Assembly (NCBI GenBank): GCA_002441265.1
Contig: DJVQ01000021.1
Span: 1-39,710, forward strand
Length of the DNA: 39,710 nucleotides
Direction of reading: 5' to 3'
Origin: Syntrophaceae bacterium UBA6252
GTDB lineage: Bacteria > Desulfobacterota > Syntrophia > Syntrophales > UBA6807
Shown: positions 1 through 7,502 of the stretch, in pieces
How positions within the stretch are numbered: the first letter of the stretch is position 1
Layout of the letters: the number at the start of each line of letters is the position of its first letter
Notes under the pieces: model-generated
Database searches by the model: none
What the model was told of the DNA's origin: nothing
What the model saw: only the letters and a program-made list of their open reading frames with translations
Position numbers and translations under genes: made by a program

Positions 1-97
1 AGAGCCGCTCGAGGGATTTGGACATTGCCGTGTCGGAAATGTTCAGGTTCCGTTGGGCGTTCAATGCCGTGATGTTGTTCTGGATTCTGAATGCCAT
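1..97 (-). CDS. Flagellin, 5' end only (cut by window edge)
   Basis: Only the first 32 codons lie in the window; the gene runs off the left edge on the minus strand. The visible N-terminus matches that of the complete flagellin at 385-1800 except for Thr instead of Ser at residue 23, so it is a tandem paralogue encoding a filament subunit. The part seen is the conserved D0 helix. The start ATG (95-97) has a GGGAGGA Shine-Dalgarno at 107-113, identical to that of the second gene. It has its own sigma-28 promoter and leader. Whether the rest of the gene is intact cannot be judged here. Confidence 0.93.
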   Translation of the reverse strand, partial: MAFRIQNNITALNAQRNLNISDTAMSKSLERL

Positions 98-106
98 GGT
101 GCTTGA

Positions 107-144
107 TCCTCCCTGATGTTTCTGGTCCGGGCTTCCATGCCCGG
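107..144 (-). promoter_or_regulatory. Flagellin leader hairpin with GGA loop plus SD, copy 1 (candidate CsrA site)
   Basis: In the transcript, 127-144 folds as CCGGGC / loop AUGGAA / GCCCGG, placing A-N-GGA in the loop. About 13 nt further on comes the SD GGGAGGA (107-113), a second GGA. A GGA-loop hairpin plus a GGA-bearing SD is the arrangement known for CsrA/RsmA targets such as Bacillus hag. The stem is conserved in the second flagellin leader while the loop flanks differ. CsrA binding is inferred. Confidence 0.5.
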
Positions 145-247
145 GAAAGTGGGGCGATGCCCCGTTCCTGTTTCCCCTCCCCGGCGACCGGGAAGGGGGC
201 CTGCCTTATGGCTGCGCCCTTCACCTCCTTTCAATGATTTGACATTA

Positions 248-275
248 TTATCGGCAGGTCCGGTGGATAACTTGA
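248..275 (-). promoter_or_regulatory. Sigma-28 (FliA) promoter of upstream flagellin
   Basis: Read on the minus strand: -35 TCAAGTT (269-275), 13-nt spacer, perfect -10 GCCGATAA (248-255). The spacing equals that of the sigma-28 promoter before the second flagellin, so the promoter was duplicated with the gene. Predicted leader length is about 145 nt. Confidence 0.85.
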
Positions 276-312
276 GGGGTTCCTTCTCCGGAAGAAAAGC
301 CGGGGGAGAGGC

Positions 313-346
313 AAAAAAAGGGGGCCGCGGCGGCGGCCCCCTTTTT
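313..346 (-). terminator. Rho-independent terminator after flagellin 385-1800
   Basis: A GC-rich inverted repeat (GGGGGCCGC / GCGGCCCCC) is flanked by A and T runs. On the minus strand the stem is followed by seven T residues. It lies about 40 nt beyond the flagellin stop codon and separates it from the next flagellin promoter. Confidence 0.85.
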
Positions 347-384
347 CCGGGGCTCCGTTGGAACGGAGCGGTTGGTCAGAGGTC

Positions 385-1800
385 CTAGCCGCTGATGAGG
401 CTGAGGACCGACTGGGAGGCCATGTTCGCCTGGGCCAGCATGGCTGTACCCGCCTGCACGAGAATCTGGTTCTTGGTGAAGGTCGTCATCTCGGCGGCCA
501 TGTCCACGTCACGGATCACCGATTCGGCGGACGCGACGTTCTCGACGATCGTGGCGAGGTTGGACGAGGCGTAGCTGAGACGGTTCATGTACGCGCCGAT
601 GTTGCCCCGTTGCCCCGCCAGGTTGCTGATGGCCGTGTCGATGGTGTCGAGGGCCGACTGCGCGTTGGTCTGGCTGTTCAGCATGTCCGTCGCGAGCCCC
701 ATGGCCGAGGCCCTCGAGTCGGAGAGGCTGATGGACAGCCGGTTGTCCGCGGCGTTCTGGGCGCCGATCTGGAAGTCCATGGAGGATCCGGCGCTGCCCG
801 CCACGGTGATGGTCAGGCCGTCGAGATCGCCCGTGGCCCACTTGGTGCCGAGATCGATGCTGATGCCGAGCTCGTCGAAATTGAGCGTTTCGGCCCCGGA
901 CGGTTCCGCCAGGGACTGGTTGCTCCCGTCGGCCCCGGTGAGGACGATGTTGCTGCCGACGGTGCTGAAGGTGTAGACCTGGTTCTCGGCGCTCGACGAA
1001 ACCTCGATGTCGTTCATGTTGAGGCCGATGTTGTTGAAGGTGATGGTTTTCGTATCCAGGGCGGTGGACCCGATGTCCGTGGAGGTGATGGCGAGATCGC
1101 CCTGGTCGCCGGCCATGCCGTGAATGGTGAACCCCGTTGCGGTGGCTTCGCCGGTATAGGTCATTCCGAGGCCGTTCGTGAGAACGAGTCCCGATCCCGT
1201 GCCGTCCGCGGCGATGGTCCACGCGTTGTTCGCGTCGTCCAGGCTCGCGATGGCGTCGTCGATGTTCCCCGCCGTCAGCGCGAATCCCGCTGCGGTGGAG
1301 GTCACCGCCATCAGGTCGCCGCTCGCTGCGGTCATGGTGCCCGTTTCTGCGGCCGTGCCGGTCTTGGTGCCGGCGGCAAGGTTCCCCGTGAGGAGGGCCG
1401 TTCCGGCGTAGGTGGTGCTCGTGGCGATCCGGTCGAATTCCTCGACGAGCTGGTTCGCCTCGGCGTTGATCTTGGTGATGTTGGTTCCCGCGTTGCCGGA
1501 GGCCGCCTGGGTGGCGAGTTCCTTGAGCCGGGTCAGGATGTTCCCCATCTGGTCCATGGCGCCTTCGGCGACCTGGAGGAGGGAATTGGCTTCCGCCGCG
1601 TTCTGGCTCGCCACCTTGTAGCTGGCGATGTCGGCGCGGAACTGCTGGGACACGGCGAGTCCCGCCGCGTCGTCGGCGGCCCTGTTGATCCGGTAGCCCG
1701 AGGAGAGCCGCTCGAGGGATTTGGACATAGCCGAGTCGGAAATGTTCAGATTCCGCTGGGCGTTCAATGCCGTGATGTTGTTCTGGATTCTGAATGCCAT
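385..1800 (-). CDS. fliC: Flagellin (filament subunit)
   Basis: A 471-residue flagellin that polymerises outside the cell into the flagellar filament. The N-terminal D0/D1 block (about residues 1-140, starting MAFRIQNNITALNAQRNLN) and the C-terminal block (about 385-471, with VRDVDMAAEM and ending in LSLISG) are the family's conserved coiled-coil ends. The middle, rich in Gly, Thr, Asn and Asp, is the variable surface-exposed D2/D3 region and contains many Ser/Thr that could carry O-linked sugar. Start ATG is supported by GGGAGGA 6-7 nt upstream. It has its own sigma-28 promoter and terminator. A near-identical N-terminus at 1-97 shows tandem duplication. The neighbouring glycosyltransferases and amino-sugar genes suggest the protein is glycosylated (inference). 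Confidence 0.97.
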   Translation of the reverse strand: MAFRIQNNITALNAQRNLNISDSAMSKSLERLSSGYRINRAADDAAGLAVSQQFRADIASYKVASQNAAEANSLLQVAEGAMDQMGNILTRLKELATQAASGNAGTNITKINAEANQLVEEFDRIATSTTYAGTALLTGNLAAGTKTGTAAETGTMTAASGDLMAVTSTAAGFALTAGNIDDAIASLDDANNAWTIAADGTGSGLVLTNGLGMTYTGEATATGFTIHGMAGDQGDLAITSTDIGSTALDTKTITFNNIGLNMNDIEVSSSAENQVYTFSTVGSNIVLTGADGSNQSLAEPSGAETLNFDELGISIDLGTKWATGDLDGLTITVAGSAGSSMDFQIGAQNAADNRLSISLSDSRASAMGLATDMLNSQTNAQSALDTIDTAISNLAGQRGNIGAYMNRLSYASSNLATIVENVASAESVIRDVDMAAEMTTFTKNQILVQAGTAMLAQANMASQSVLSLISG

Positions 1801-1807
1801 GGTGTGA

Positions 1808-1845
1808 TCCTCCCTGATGTTTCTGGTCCGGGCATCCTTGCCCGG
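1808..1845 (-). promoter_or_regulatory. Flagellin leader hairpin with GGA loop plus SD, copy 2 (candidate CsrA site)
   Basis: In the transcript, 1828-1845 folds as CCGGGCA / loop AGGA / UGCCCGG (7 bp), again exposing A-N-GGA. The SD GGGAGGA lies at 1808-1814. The segment between hairpin and SD is nearly identical to the other flagellin leader. This fits a CsrA double site that blocks ribosome binding; protein binding is inferred. Confidence 0.5.
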
Positions 1846-1939
1846 AAGAATGAGGCGAAGCCCCTTTCCCCCGCCGGGTGATGGCGTCCGTGGCCCGCCG
1901 GCCGATCCCGCCTTTCACCCTTTCAACGGGTTGATTCTC

Positions 1940-1968
1940 TTATCGGCAGGTCCGGGGGGAAAACTTTA
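1940..1968 (-). promoter_or_regulatory. Sigma-28 (FliA) promoter of flagellin 385-1800
   Basis: On the minus strand: -35 TAAAGTTT (1961-1968), 13-nt spacer, -10 GCCGATAA (1940-1947). Both boxes match the FliA consensus exactly; the spacer is 2 nt longer than the enterobacterial 11. The leader is about 130 nt. The upstream glycosyltransferase gene ends only 53 nt before the -35 box. Confidence 0.9.
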
Positions 1969-2020
1969 GAGAAATTTTTTCTCCGGGTCATGCGGGGCGG
2001 GGCGGCGGACCGGGGAACCC

Positions 2021-3727
2021 TCAGCGGGGCGTCGCGGGGGGATGGAGGAGCAGACGGCTGATGTCGTCGGCGGTGCGGCCGTCCTCGGGATGATTCTCTC
2101 CCTTTCTTTTCTCCCCGATCCGGCGGAAGAGGTCCGCCAGGTCCGACAGGGAGTGGAGCGTCCGGTTCCGGGGAAGGGAGAGGAGCCGCAGGAGGGCGTC
2201 GCATTCCCCCACGGCCTCTTCGATCATGCCATGGGAGACGAGGAGGCGGGTCCGTTTCAGCCTGGCGGGAATGTTCCCGTCGTCGGCGTCGACGATCCCG
2301 GAAAGAAGGAGAAGCGCGCTTCGGGCGTTTCCGTGGAGAAGGGCGAAGTCGGAAAGACCGAGCAGCCATTCACCCGAGTCCCCGGGGATGGACAGGGCGT
2401 CCCGGGCGGACTGTTGCGCGAGCGGGCCGTCTCCCGTCAGGACGGCGATCTTGAAGAGGGCCTCCACCGTCTTTGAGTCCGCCGGTCCTCCCGGGAGGTT
2501 CCGGGCCTCCTCCAGGTAGGGCCGGGCCCTGACGACATGTCCCGATGAAACGAGGGAGAGGCCTGCGTGGCGCAAGAGGGACCGGCGGTCCGGCGAGATG
2601 TCCAGGGCCAGGCGGTAGAGCGCCTCGGCGCTTCGGGTGTCGCCGAGGCGGAGCGTCGCCGTTCCCATCCATGCGCAGATCTTCCACTCGTCGCCGTAAG
2701 TGGCGACATGGGTCATGACGGACGGGCCCCGGAAGTTCCGGTGGTCTTCGAGGGATTCCCGGTAGCGGGTTCCGGAGGCGACGACGCCTTCCCAGTCTCC
2801 TGTCTCGAAGCGGATCATGGTCAGGGCGGCGTAAAGATCGATCTGGTCCCCGAAACGGGCGCGGGCCCGTTCGCAGAGGGCTTCCGCCTCGCCGTAGCGC
2901 TTTTCGAGGATGAGGAACCGGACGGCGCTGTAGTAGGCCCTCGCGAAATGCACGTTGGTGATTCCCTGGGCCTCCACGAGGTCCACGGCGGCGAGGGCCT
3001 CCCGGAGGGCCTCCTCGTTTTGCCCCATGGTTTCGCAGGAGCAGCTGAGATACATGTGGGCCCCGGCGTTTTCGGGGTTCTCGGCGATCTGCTTCCGGAG
3101 GAGCGTCGCCGTCCGCTCGAATTTCCTGCGAACCGATACGGCCCCCTGGTCGTAGCCGTAATGGACGATCCGGCCGCCGGAGGAGCCGGGATTCTTCCAG
3201 CCGGTGAGTTCGTTGTGGACGATCCCCTCGTAGCGGATCCGGCCGTTCCTCCGGAAAACGCGGAGCGAGTCGCTGCAGACGGTCTCCGTCCCCTCACGGT
3301 GGAGGTTTTCGACCCGCATGACGAGCGTGTCGAATCCCTTCTCCTCGGCCAGGGCGGTTTCCTCCCTCAGGCTCGCCCGGGGCGAGGGCCGGTACTCCTC
3401 GTCGGCGTCGATGATGAAGATCCACGATCCCGAGGCGTAGGAAATGGACTGGTTCCGGTGGAGGCTGAAATCGTTCCGCCAGGGGTGGTGATGGACCCGG
3501 GCCCCGAAGGACAGGGCGATCTCGACGGTCCGGTCCGTGGACCCCGTGTCGACGACGACGATCTCGTCCACCCGGCCCCGGATGCTCTCCAGGCAGCGGG
3601 GAAGCATCTCTTCCTCGTTTTTCACCATCATGCAGGCGGTGAGCCGGATTCCGGAAGGGTCCGTGCCGGTCCCCTCCCCGTTTCCCCCGGCCTGCCGGGG
3701 GGGATCGATCCTGTTTTGTTCCATCAT
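2021..3727 (-). CDS. Glycosyltransferase family 2 with C-terminal TPR repeats
   Basis: A 568-residue cytoplasmic protein. An N-terminal GT-A domain (about residues 27-260) shows the GT2 opening TACMMVKNEEEMLPRCLES, a VVVDTGSTDRT nucleotide-sugar motif and the metal-binding IIDADEE (DxD-like). The remaining part is helical with TPR-like repeats of about 34 residues. The start chosen is the first ATG of an ATG-ATG pair (3725-3727), consistent with the sigma-54 promoter 64 nt upstream; a longer in-frame reading would begin upstream of that promoter. GT2-TPR proteins next to flagellin genes often glycosylate flagellin. The target here is inferred from proximity to two flagellin genes and a divergent TPR glycosyltransferase. 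The sugar donor is unknown. Confidence 0.85.
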   Translation of the reverse strand: MMEQNRIDPPRQAGGNGEGTGTDPSGIRLTACMMVKNEEEMLPRCLESIRGRVDEIVVVDTGSTDRTVEIALSFGARVHHHPWRNDFSLHRNQSISYASGSWIFIIDADEEYRPSPRASLREETALAEEKGFDTLVMRVENLHREGTETVCSDSLRVFRRNGRIRYEGIVHNELTGWKNPGSSGGRIVHYGYDQGAVSVRRKFERTATLLRKQIAENPENAGAHMYLSCSCETMGQNEEALREALAAVDLVEAQGITNVHFARAYYSAVRFLILEKRYGEAEALCERARARFGDQIDLYAALTMIRFETGDWEGVVASGTRYRESLEDHRNFRGPSVMTHVATYGDEWKICAWMGTATLRLGDTRSAEALYRLALDISPDRRSLLRHAGLSLVSSGHVVRARPYLEEARNLPGGPADSKTVEALFKIAVLTGDGPLAQQSARDALSIPGDSGEWLLGLSDFALLHGNARSALLLLSGIVDADDGNIPARLKRTRLLVSHGMIEEAVGECDALLRLLSLPRNRTLHSLSDLADLFRRIGEKRKGENHPEDGRTADDISRLLLHPPATPR

Positions 3728-3790
3728 GCCTTTTCCGTCATCTCCCTCGGTTTGCGGGCGGTTTTTTCCGCCCGTCCATTGCGGTAAATG

Positions 3791-3807
3791 AAGCAAATTC
3801 GGTGCCA
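3791..3807 (-). promoter_or_regulatory. Sigma-54 promoter for GT2-TPR gene
   Basis: The minus strand reads TGGCACCGAATTTGCTT: GG and GC dinucleotides separated by exactly 10 nt, matching the RpoN -24/-12 consensus. The predicted start site is about 55 nt before the ATG at 3727. It faces away from a second sigma-54 promoter at 3892-3908. Confidence 0.85.
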
Positions 3808-3891
3808 GCCACCCCGGCATCGTGCCGGGAACGGAACCGCGGCGGCGGGGGGCGGCGGGGTGCCGTTCCCGCCGGTACCGGCGCGGGGGCA

Positions 3892-3908
3892 TGGCACGTT
3901 CGTTGCTT
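3892..3908 (+). promoter_or_regulatory. Sigma-54 promoter for TPR-glycosyltransferase gene
   Basis: TGGCACGTTCGTTGCTT is a full match to the RpoN consensus, with GG-N10-GC. The start site is predicted about 70 nt before the ATG at 3986. The 84 bp between the two sigma-54 promoters contain inverted repeats, including CCGGCA-TCG-TGCCGG at 3814-3828, that could bind an NtrC-family activator such as a FlrC/FleQ homologue. Confidence 0.9.
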
Positions 3909-3985
3909 GATGACGAAGATGGGTTCCTTCAGGCGCTTCGCAGCCTGTTTGTTCCGTTACCGAGTAACGCCACGGAGGAGACGAT

Positions 3986-5830
3986 ATGGATGTCCGGGAA
4001 AGAATCGATCGGGCGGAGTTCCTGTACCGGGAGGGCCGGCTGCGGGAAGCGGAGGAAATTCTCCTTCAGGTCGTCGAGGAGGATCCGGAGAACCGGGAGG
4101 CGCACAACGGCCTCGGGGCCGTCGCCTTTTCCCGGGGGGACCTCGAGGGGGCCGTCCGGTGCTTCAGAAAAGCCGTCGAGATCGATCCCGAATATCTGGA
4201 CGGGCAGGTGAATCTTCGGGAAGCGTTTCTGGCGATGGCTTCGTCCCGGGGAACGGCTTCCGCCGCAAAGGGCGTTCCGGCGCGGAATCCCGAAGACATC
4301 GGGACCGGCGGAACCCGGGAGGATTCCGGTCCGGCCGGGCGCCCGGAAACGCCGAAAGCCGCTCCGGCGACCCGGCGGGAGGCGCCCATCCGGGTGATCC
4401 ATCTGCCCCTGGTCATCGCCAACATGTCGATCGCCCTGTCGAAACACCTGAACCGGCTCGGAGTGGATTCCAGGGTCGTTTCGTATTTTCACACCTGGCT
4501 TCACTACCGGGGCGACGTCAATCTCGACCTCGACGACATTTACGGTGCCGAGCGGAACGAAAAAGTCCGGCGATTCGTAGAGGATTTTCTGGAAAACGAG
4601 GCCCCGCGGTACGATATTTTCCATTTCCATTTTTTTGACAGCCTGTCCACGGGGGCGTCCTTCGGGGGATGGAAATCCCATCCGGACCGCGACGACTACT
4701 GGGATCTCCGGAAGCTGAAGGAGATGGGCAAAAAGATCGTCGTCACCAGCTGGGGAAGCGATGTCCGGAACAATTCGAAAGTCATCTATTATCAACTGCG
4801 GTATGAAGGGGCGGGAAACGGCATCCCGTATCCTCCCCTCAACCGGAGGGACCAGTATTTCAAGATATGGAAATTCGCCCAGTACGCCGATGCCGTGATT
4901 CACAGCGACCATGAGGTCGTCAAGCATGCGCCTTACGGGAACATGATCCCCATCTGCATCGACGAGGAACTGCTGGACGGCATTGCGGGCGGGGAAGAAC
5001 GTGGGACGGGGAAATTGTCCGTCATCCACGCGCCGTCCAACCAGTTTTACAAGGGGACCGCCTATGTGAACGAAGTGCTGCAGAAGATCTCCGGGCGCTA
5101 CGGAGACCGGGTCGAGATCCGGAGGATCCAGGGCCTGTCCCATCGGGAAGCCCTGGGGAAGTACGCGGGATACGGCGCGGCCATCGATCAGATCGGCTCC
5201 ATCTCGTTCGGGCTTTTCGCCCTGGAGGCCCTGTACCTGGGAAGAACGGTCTTCACATCCTTCCAGGAGGACGAGTTTTACGGTGACGACCCCAAAATGC
5301 GGACCCCCGTGATCGCCGTGAAGAACCAGGAGGATTTCCATGACCGGCTCGTTCGTTTTCTCGATTCGGATCCCGTCGACCGCACCGGCGGGCACAGGCG
5401 CTTCATCGTGGACAACTTTTCCGCCGCCGTCGTGGCGCGGCAATACAGGGACCTGTACGAAAGGCTCCTGTCGGGAGAGACCATCCGGCATTACGTGAGC
5501 CAGGAGTGGCACAGGGAGTTTTCGCTCCTCCTGTCGAACCGGAAGGTCGACGAACGGGATTTCTATCCCCGGGTGACCGACGTTCTTCTGCGGCGGCGGG
5601 AGTTCGAGAAGTTGTTCCATGAGATCCAGATGGGCACGGGCCTCAACGACGACGCCGATCTGCTCGCGAAATACATGCTTGCCCTCGAACTGACCGGCCG
5701 GAAGGACCGGGAGTCCGCGGCGAGGCGGGCGTATCAGGCGAAGCTGTCGACGGACGCTTTCCAAAAACGGTATGCCAGGGCGAGGGAACTGTATGAATCG
5801 GCGGACCCGGGGGCCGCGGGGAAACGCTGA
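3986..5830 (+). CDS. TPR-containing glycosyltransferase (GT-B-like), probably flagellin-directed
   Basis: A 614-residue protein. The first about 85 residues form TPR repeats (AHNGLGAVAFSRGDLEGAV, then KAVEIDPEY). A low-complexity linker follows (about 86-135). From about residue 136 comes a Rossmann-like region resembling family 4 glycosyltransferases (LPLVIANMSIALSKHLNRLG, then YDIFHFHFFDS, VVTSWGSDVR, SVIHAPSNQFYKGT, and a nucleotide-binding segment SFGLFALEALYLGRTVF). The last about 120 residues are helical. No signal peptide or membrane segment is seen. SD GGAGGAGA supports the start. It has its own sigma-54 promoter and diverges from the GT2-TPR gene, which suggests joint action, plausibly on flagellin. 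The exact sugar is unknown and the fold assignment rests on motif resemblance. Confidence 0.82.
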   Translation: MDVRERIDRAEFLYREGRLREAEEILLQVVEEDPENREAHNGLGAVAFSRGDLEGAVRCFRKAVEIDPEYLDGQVNLREAFLAMASSRGTASAAKGVPARNPEDIGTGGTREDSGPAGRPETPKAAPATRREAPIRVIHLPLVIANMSIALSKHLNRLGVDSRVVSYFHTWLHYRGDVNLDLDDIYGAERNEKVRRFVEDFLENEAPRYDIFHFHFFDSLSTGASFGGWKSHPDRDDYWDLRKLKEMGKKIVVTSWGSDVRNNSKVIYYQLRYEGAGNGIPYPPLNRRDQYFKIWKFAQYADAVIHSDHEVVKHAPYGNMIPICIDEELLDGIAGGEERGTGKLSVIHAPSNQFYKGTAYVNEVLQKISGRYGDRVEIRRIQGLSHREALGKYAGYGAAIDQIGSISFGLFALEALYLGRTVFTSFQEDEFYGDDPKMRTPVIAVKNQEDFHDRLVRFLDSDPVDRTGGHRRFIVDNFSAAVVARQYRDLYERLLSGETIRHYVSQEWHREFSLLLSNRKVDERDFYPRVTDVLLRRREFEKLFHEIQMGTGLNDDADLLAKYMLALELTGRKDRESAARRAYQAKLSTDAFQKRYARARELYESADPGAAGKR

Positions 5831-5965
5831 TACACCGGGCGGTTTCCCCCGGCGGGACCGCTTCCGGCCGGCATTTCAGGGAGGGAAGACGGGAAGCGAA
5901 GACCGGGGCTTCTTTCAGGGGCCGTCAGGCCCGGCGAATCCGTGAAACCTCCGATTGCGGAACCG

Positions 5966-6529
5966 TCAGGTCTCTTGTCCCCCCTTGTGGAGGATCCGGT
6001 CCACCTCTTCCCGGATGAATTCTTCCGTCAACCGCTTCAGGACCTTCGCCGGCGACCCGGCGACCAGGCTGTAGCTCGGAATGTCCTTTGTCACGACGCT
6101 CATGGGAAGGACGACCACCTTGTCCCCGATGGTGACCCCGTGGTACACGACGGTCGGGCCGGCGATGAAGCAGCCTTTCCCGATTTTCGTCGGAACCCTT
6201 TCGATGAGCGGGCTTCCCGTCGTGTTGCTCATGGCCAGATTCACCAGATAGCTCGTGTGGGACCAGACCATCACGTTGAGCCCGATGCTGGTGTGATCGC
6301 CGATCTCCAGGCCGCCCGATGCGTCCAGGACCGCCCCTTCGCCGATCCACACGTATTTGCCGCAGCGGAAGTTCTCCGGGCTGATGATCTTGGCGTTTTC
6401 CCTCATCCGGCAGCCCTCGGGCAGGCCCAGCAGGCGGGCCCGCTCATCGTCGGTCATCACGGAACTGATGAAGTACTGGAGGATCTGGCCGCGCAGGTTG
6501 CGGTTTCTCGCGTCGTCGTTGAAAAACAT
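5966..6529 (-). CDS. Hexapeptide-repeat sugar O/N-acyltransferase
   Basis: A 187-residue left-handed beta-helix acyltransferase. Hexapeptide-type repeats run from about residue 45 to 165 (GKYVWIGEGAVLDASGGLEIGDHTSIG, later IGKGCFIAGPTVVYHGVTIGDKVVV), ending in the family's VAGSPAKVLKR motif. The Ser-His-Thr of MVWSHTSY lies in the catalytic-histidine area. Start ATG at 6527-6529 has SD GAGGAGGG; a longer reading would overlap the upstream epimerase stop. It is the last gene of the four-gene operon starting at 9369 and probably acetylates or otherwise acylates the amino sugar made by the two preceding enzymes. Donor (acetyl-CoA) and acceptor are inferred. Confidence 0.85.
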   Translation of the reverse strand: MFFNDDARNRNLRGQILQYFISSVMTDDERARLLGLPEGCRMRENAKIISPENFRCGKYVWIGEGAVLDASGGLEIGDHTSIGLNVMVWSHTSYLVNLAMSNTTGSPLIERVPTKIGKGCFIAGPTVVYHGVTIGDKVVVLPMSVVTKDIPSYSLVAGSPAKVLKRLTEEFIREEVDRILHKGGQET

Positions 6530-6542
6530 GGTCGGGCCCTCC

Positions 6543-7499
6543 TCAGGGACACTCCTTTTCACGGATCCATGCGGCGGTAAGGCCGATTCCTTCCTCGAGA
6601 TCCACCTTCGCGTGGAAGTCGAGGAGGGCCTTGGCCTTGTCGGTGCTCGGGATGCGGATCTCGATGTCGGCGGAAAGCGGCGGATCGAAGACGATCCGTG
6701 ATTCCGACTTGAGAACCCTGCATACCGTCTGGGCCAGCCCGAGGATGGTGATGACGGCCCTGGCGTTTCCGATGTTGAAGCTTTCGCCCACCGCTTTCGG
6801 GTTTTCCACGCATCGTGCGATGCCGTCGACGAAGTCGTCGATGTAGCACCATGCCCGTATCTGGTTCCCGTCGCCGTTGATGTGGATGGTTTCGTTCCGA
6901 AGCGCTTTCCTGATGAAGACGTGCATGGCCCCTTCGCCGGTCTGGCCGGGACCGTACACGTTGAAAGGCCGGACGACGACCGTCGGCAGCCGGCACTGGC
7001 GGTGGTAGGCGTGGGCCAGGTGCTCGCCGGCCAGCTTGCTCACCGAGTAGGTCCAGCGGGCCTCCCCGGCGGTTCCCGCGATGGTGTGGTCCGATTCGGA
7101 ATTCTTGAACGACATGGGTCCGAACACTTCCGACGTCGAGAAATCGATGAACCGCTCGACGCCGTGCCGGCAGGCCGCCTCCAGGGCGTACGCGCTGCCC
7201 ATCATGTTGACCCGCATGGTGTGCACCGGTTTCTTGATCACCGTGTCGATTCCGGCGATTCCGGCCGTGTGGATGACGATGTCCGATCCCGCCATGGCGT
7301 CGGACAACCGGGGCTCGTCGAGGACGTCCCCCCTGAGGACCGTCAGCCGGGGATGGCCCGCGAGGCCGCTGTTCGTCAGGGTGTCCCGGTGGAAATTGTC
7401 ATAGGCGCGGATGTCATTGTGTTCGATGTAATGGCGGATCAGGCGGTTTGCGATGAACCCCGCGCCTCCGGTGATGAAGATCTTCTTGTCGTACAGCAT
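6543..7499 (-). CDS. NAD-dependent nucleotide-sugar epimerase/dehydratase
   Basis: A 318-residue extended short-chain dehydrogenase. The N-terminal NAD-binding motif is GGAGFIA (residues 11-17), the catalytic Tyr151 and Lys155 sit in WTYSVSKLAGEH, and the Ser/Thr of the triad is in DFSTSEVFG. This resembles UDP-glucose 4-epimerase and dTDP-glucose 4,6-dehydratase relatives. The start overlaps the region just after the aminotransferase stop (3-nt gap), with SD GGAG, implying translational coupling. With the aminotransferase it would supply a modified nucleotide sugar (a keto or epimerised sugar that becomes an amino sugar) for the flagellar glycan. The exact substrate cannot be read from the sequence. 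Confidence 0.9.
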   Translation of the reverse strand: MLYDKKIFITGGAGFIANRLIRHYIEHNDIRAYDNFHRDTLTNSGLAGHPRLTVLRGDVLDEPRLSDAMAGSDIVIHTAGIAGIDTVIKKPVHTMRVNMMGSAYALEAACRHGVERFIDFSTSEVFGPMSFKNSESDHTIAGTAGEARWTYSVSKLAGEHLAHAYHRQCRLPTVVVRPFNVYGPGQTGEGAMHVFIRKALRNETIHINGDGNQIRAWCYIDDFVDGIARCVENPKAVGESFNIGNARAVITILGLAQTVCRVLKSESRIVFDPPLSADIEIRIPSTDKAKALLDFHAKVDLEEGIGLTAAWIREKECP

Positions 7500-7502
7500 G
7501 TC

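Noticed and set aside
509..1918. Long reading frames overlapping the flagellin gene in other frames and strands (to 469 codons)
   Set aside because: High-GC shadow frames with Arg/Pro/His-rich translations; the flagellin frame is clearly conserved.
1..1968. Tandem similarity considered as possible CRISPR or short repeat array
   Set aside because: The repeats are two flagellin 5' ends with leaders and promoters; no spacer-repeat pattern exists.
5831..5965. Terminator between the convergent glycosyltransferase and acyltransferase genes
   Set aside because: GC-rich sequence with only weak inverted repeats and no T run on either strand.
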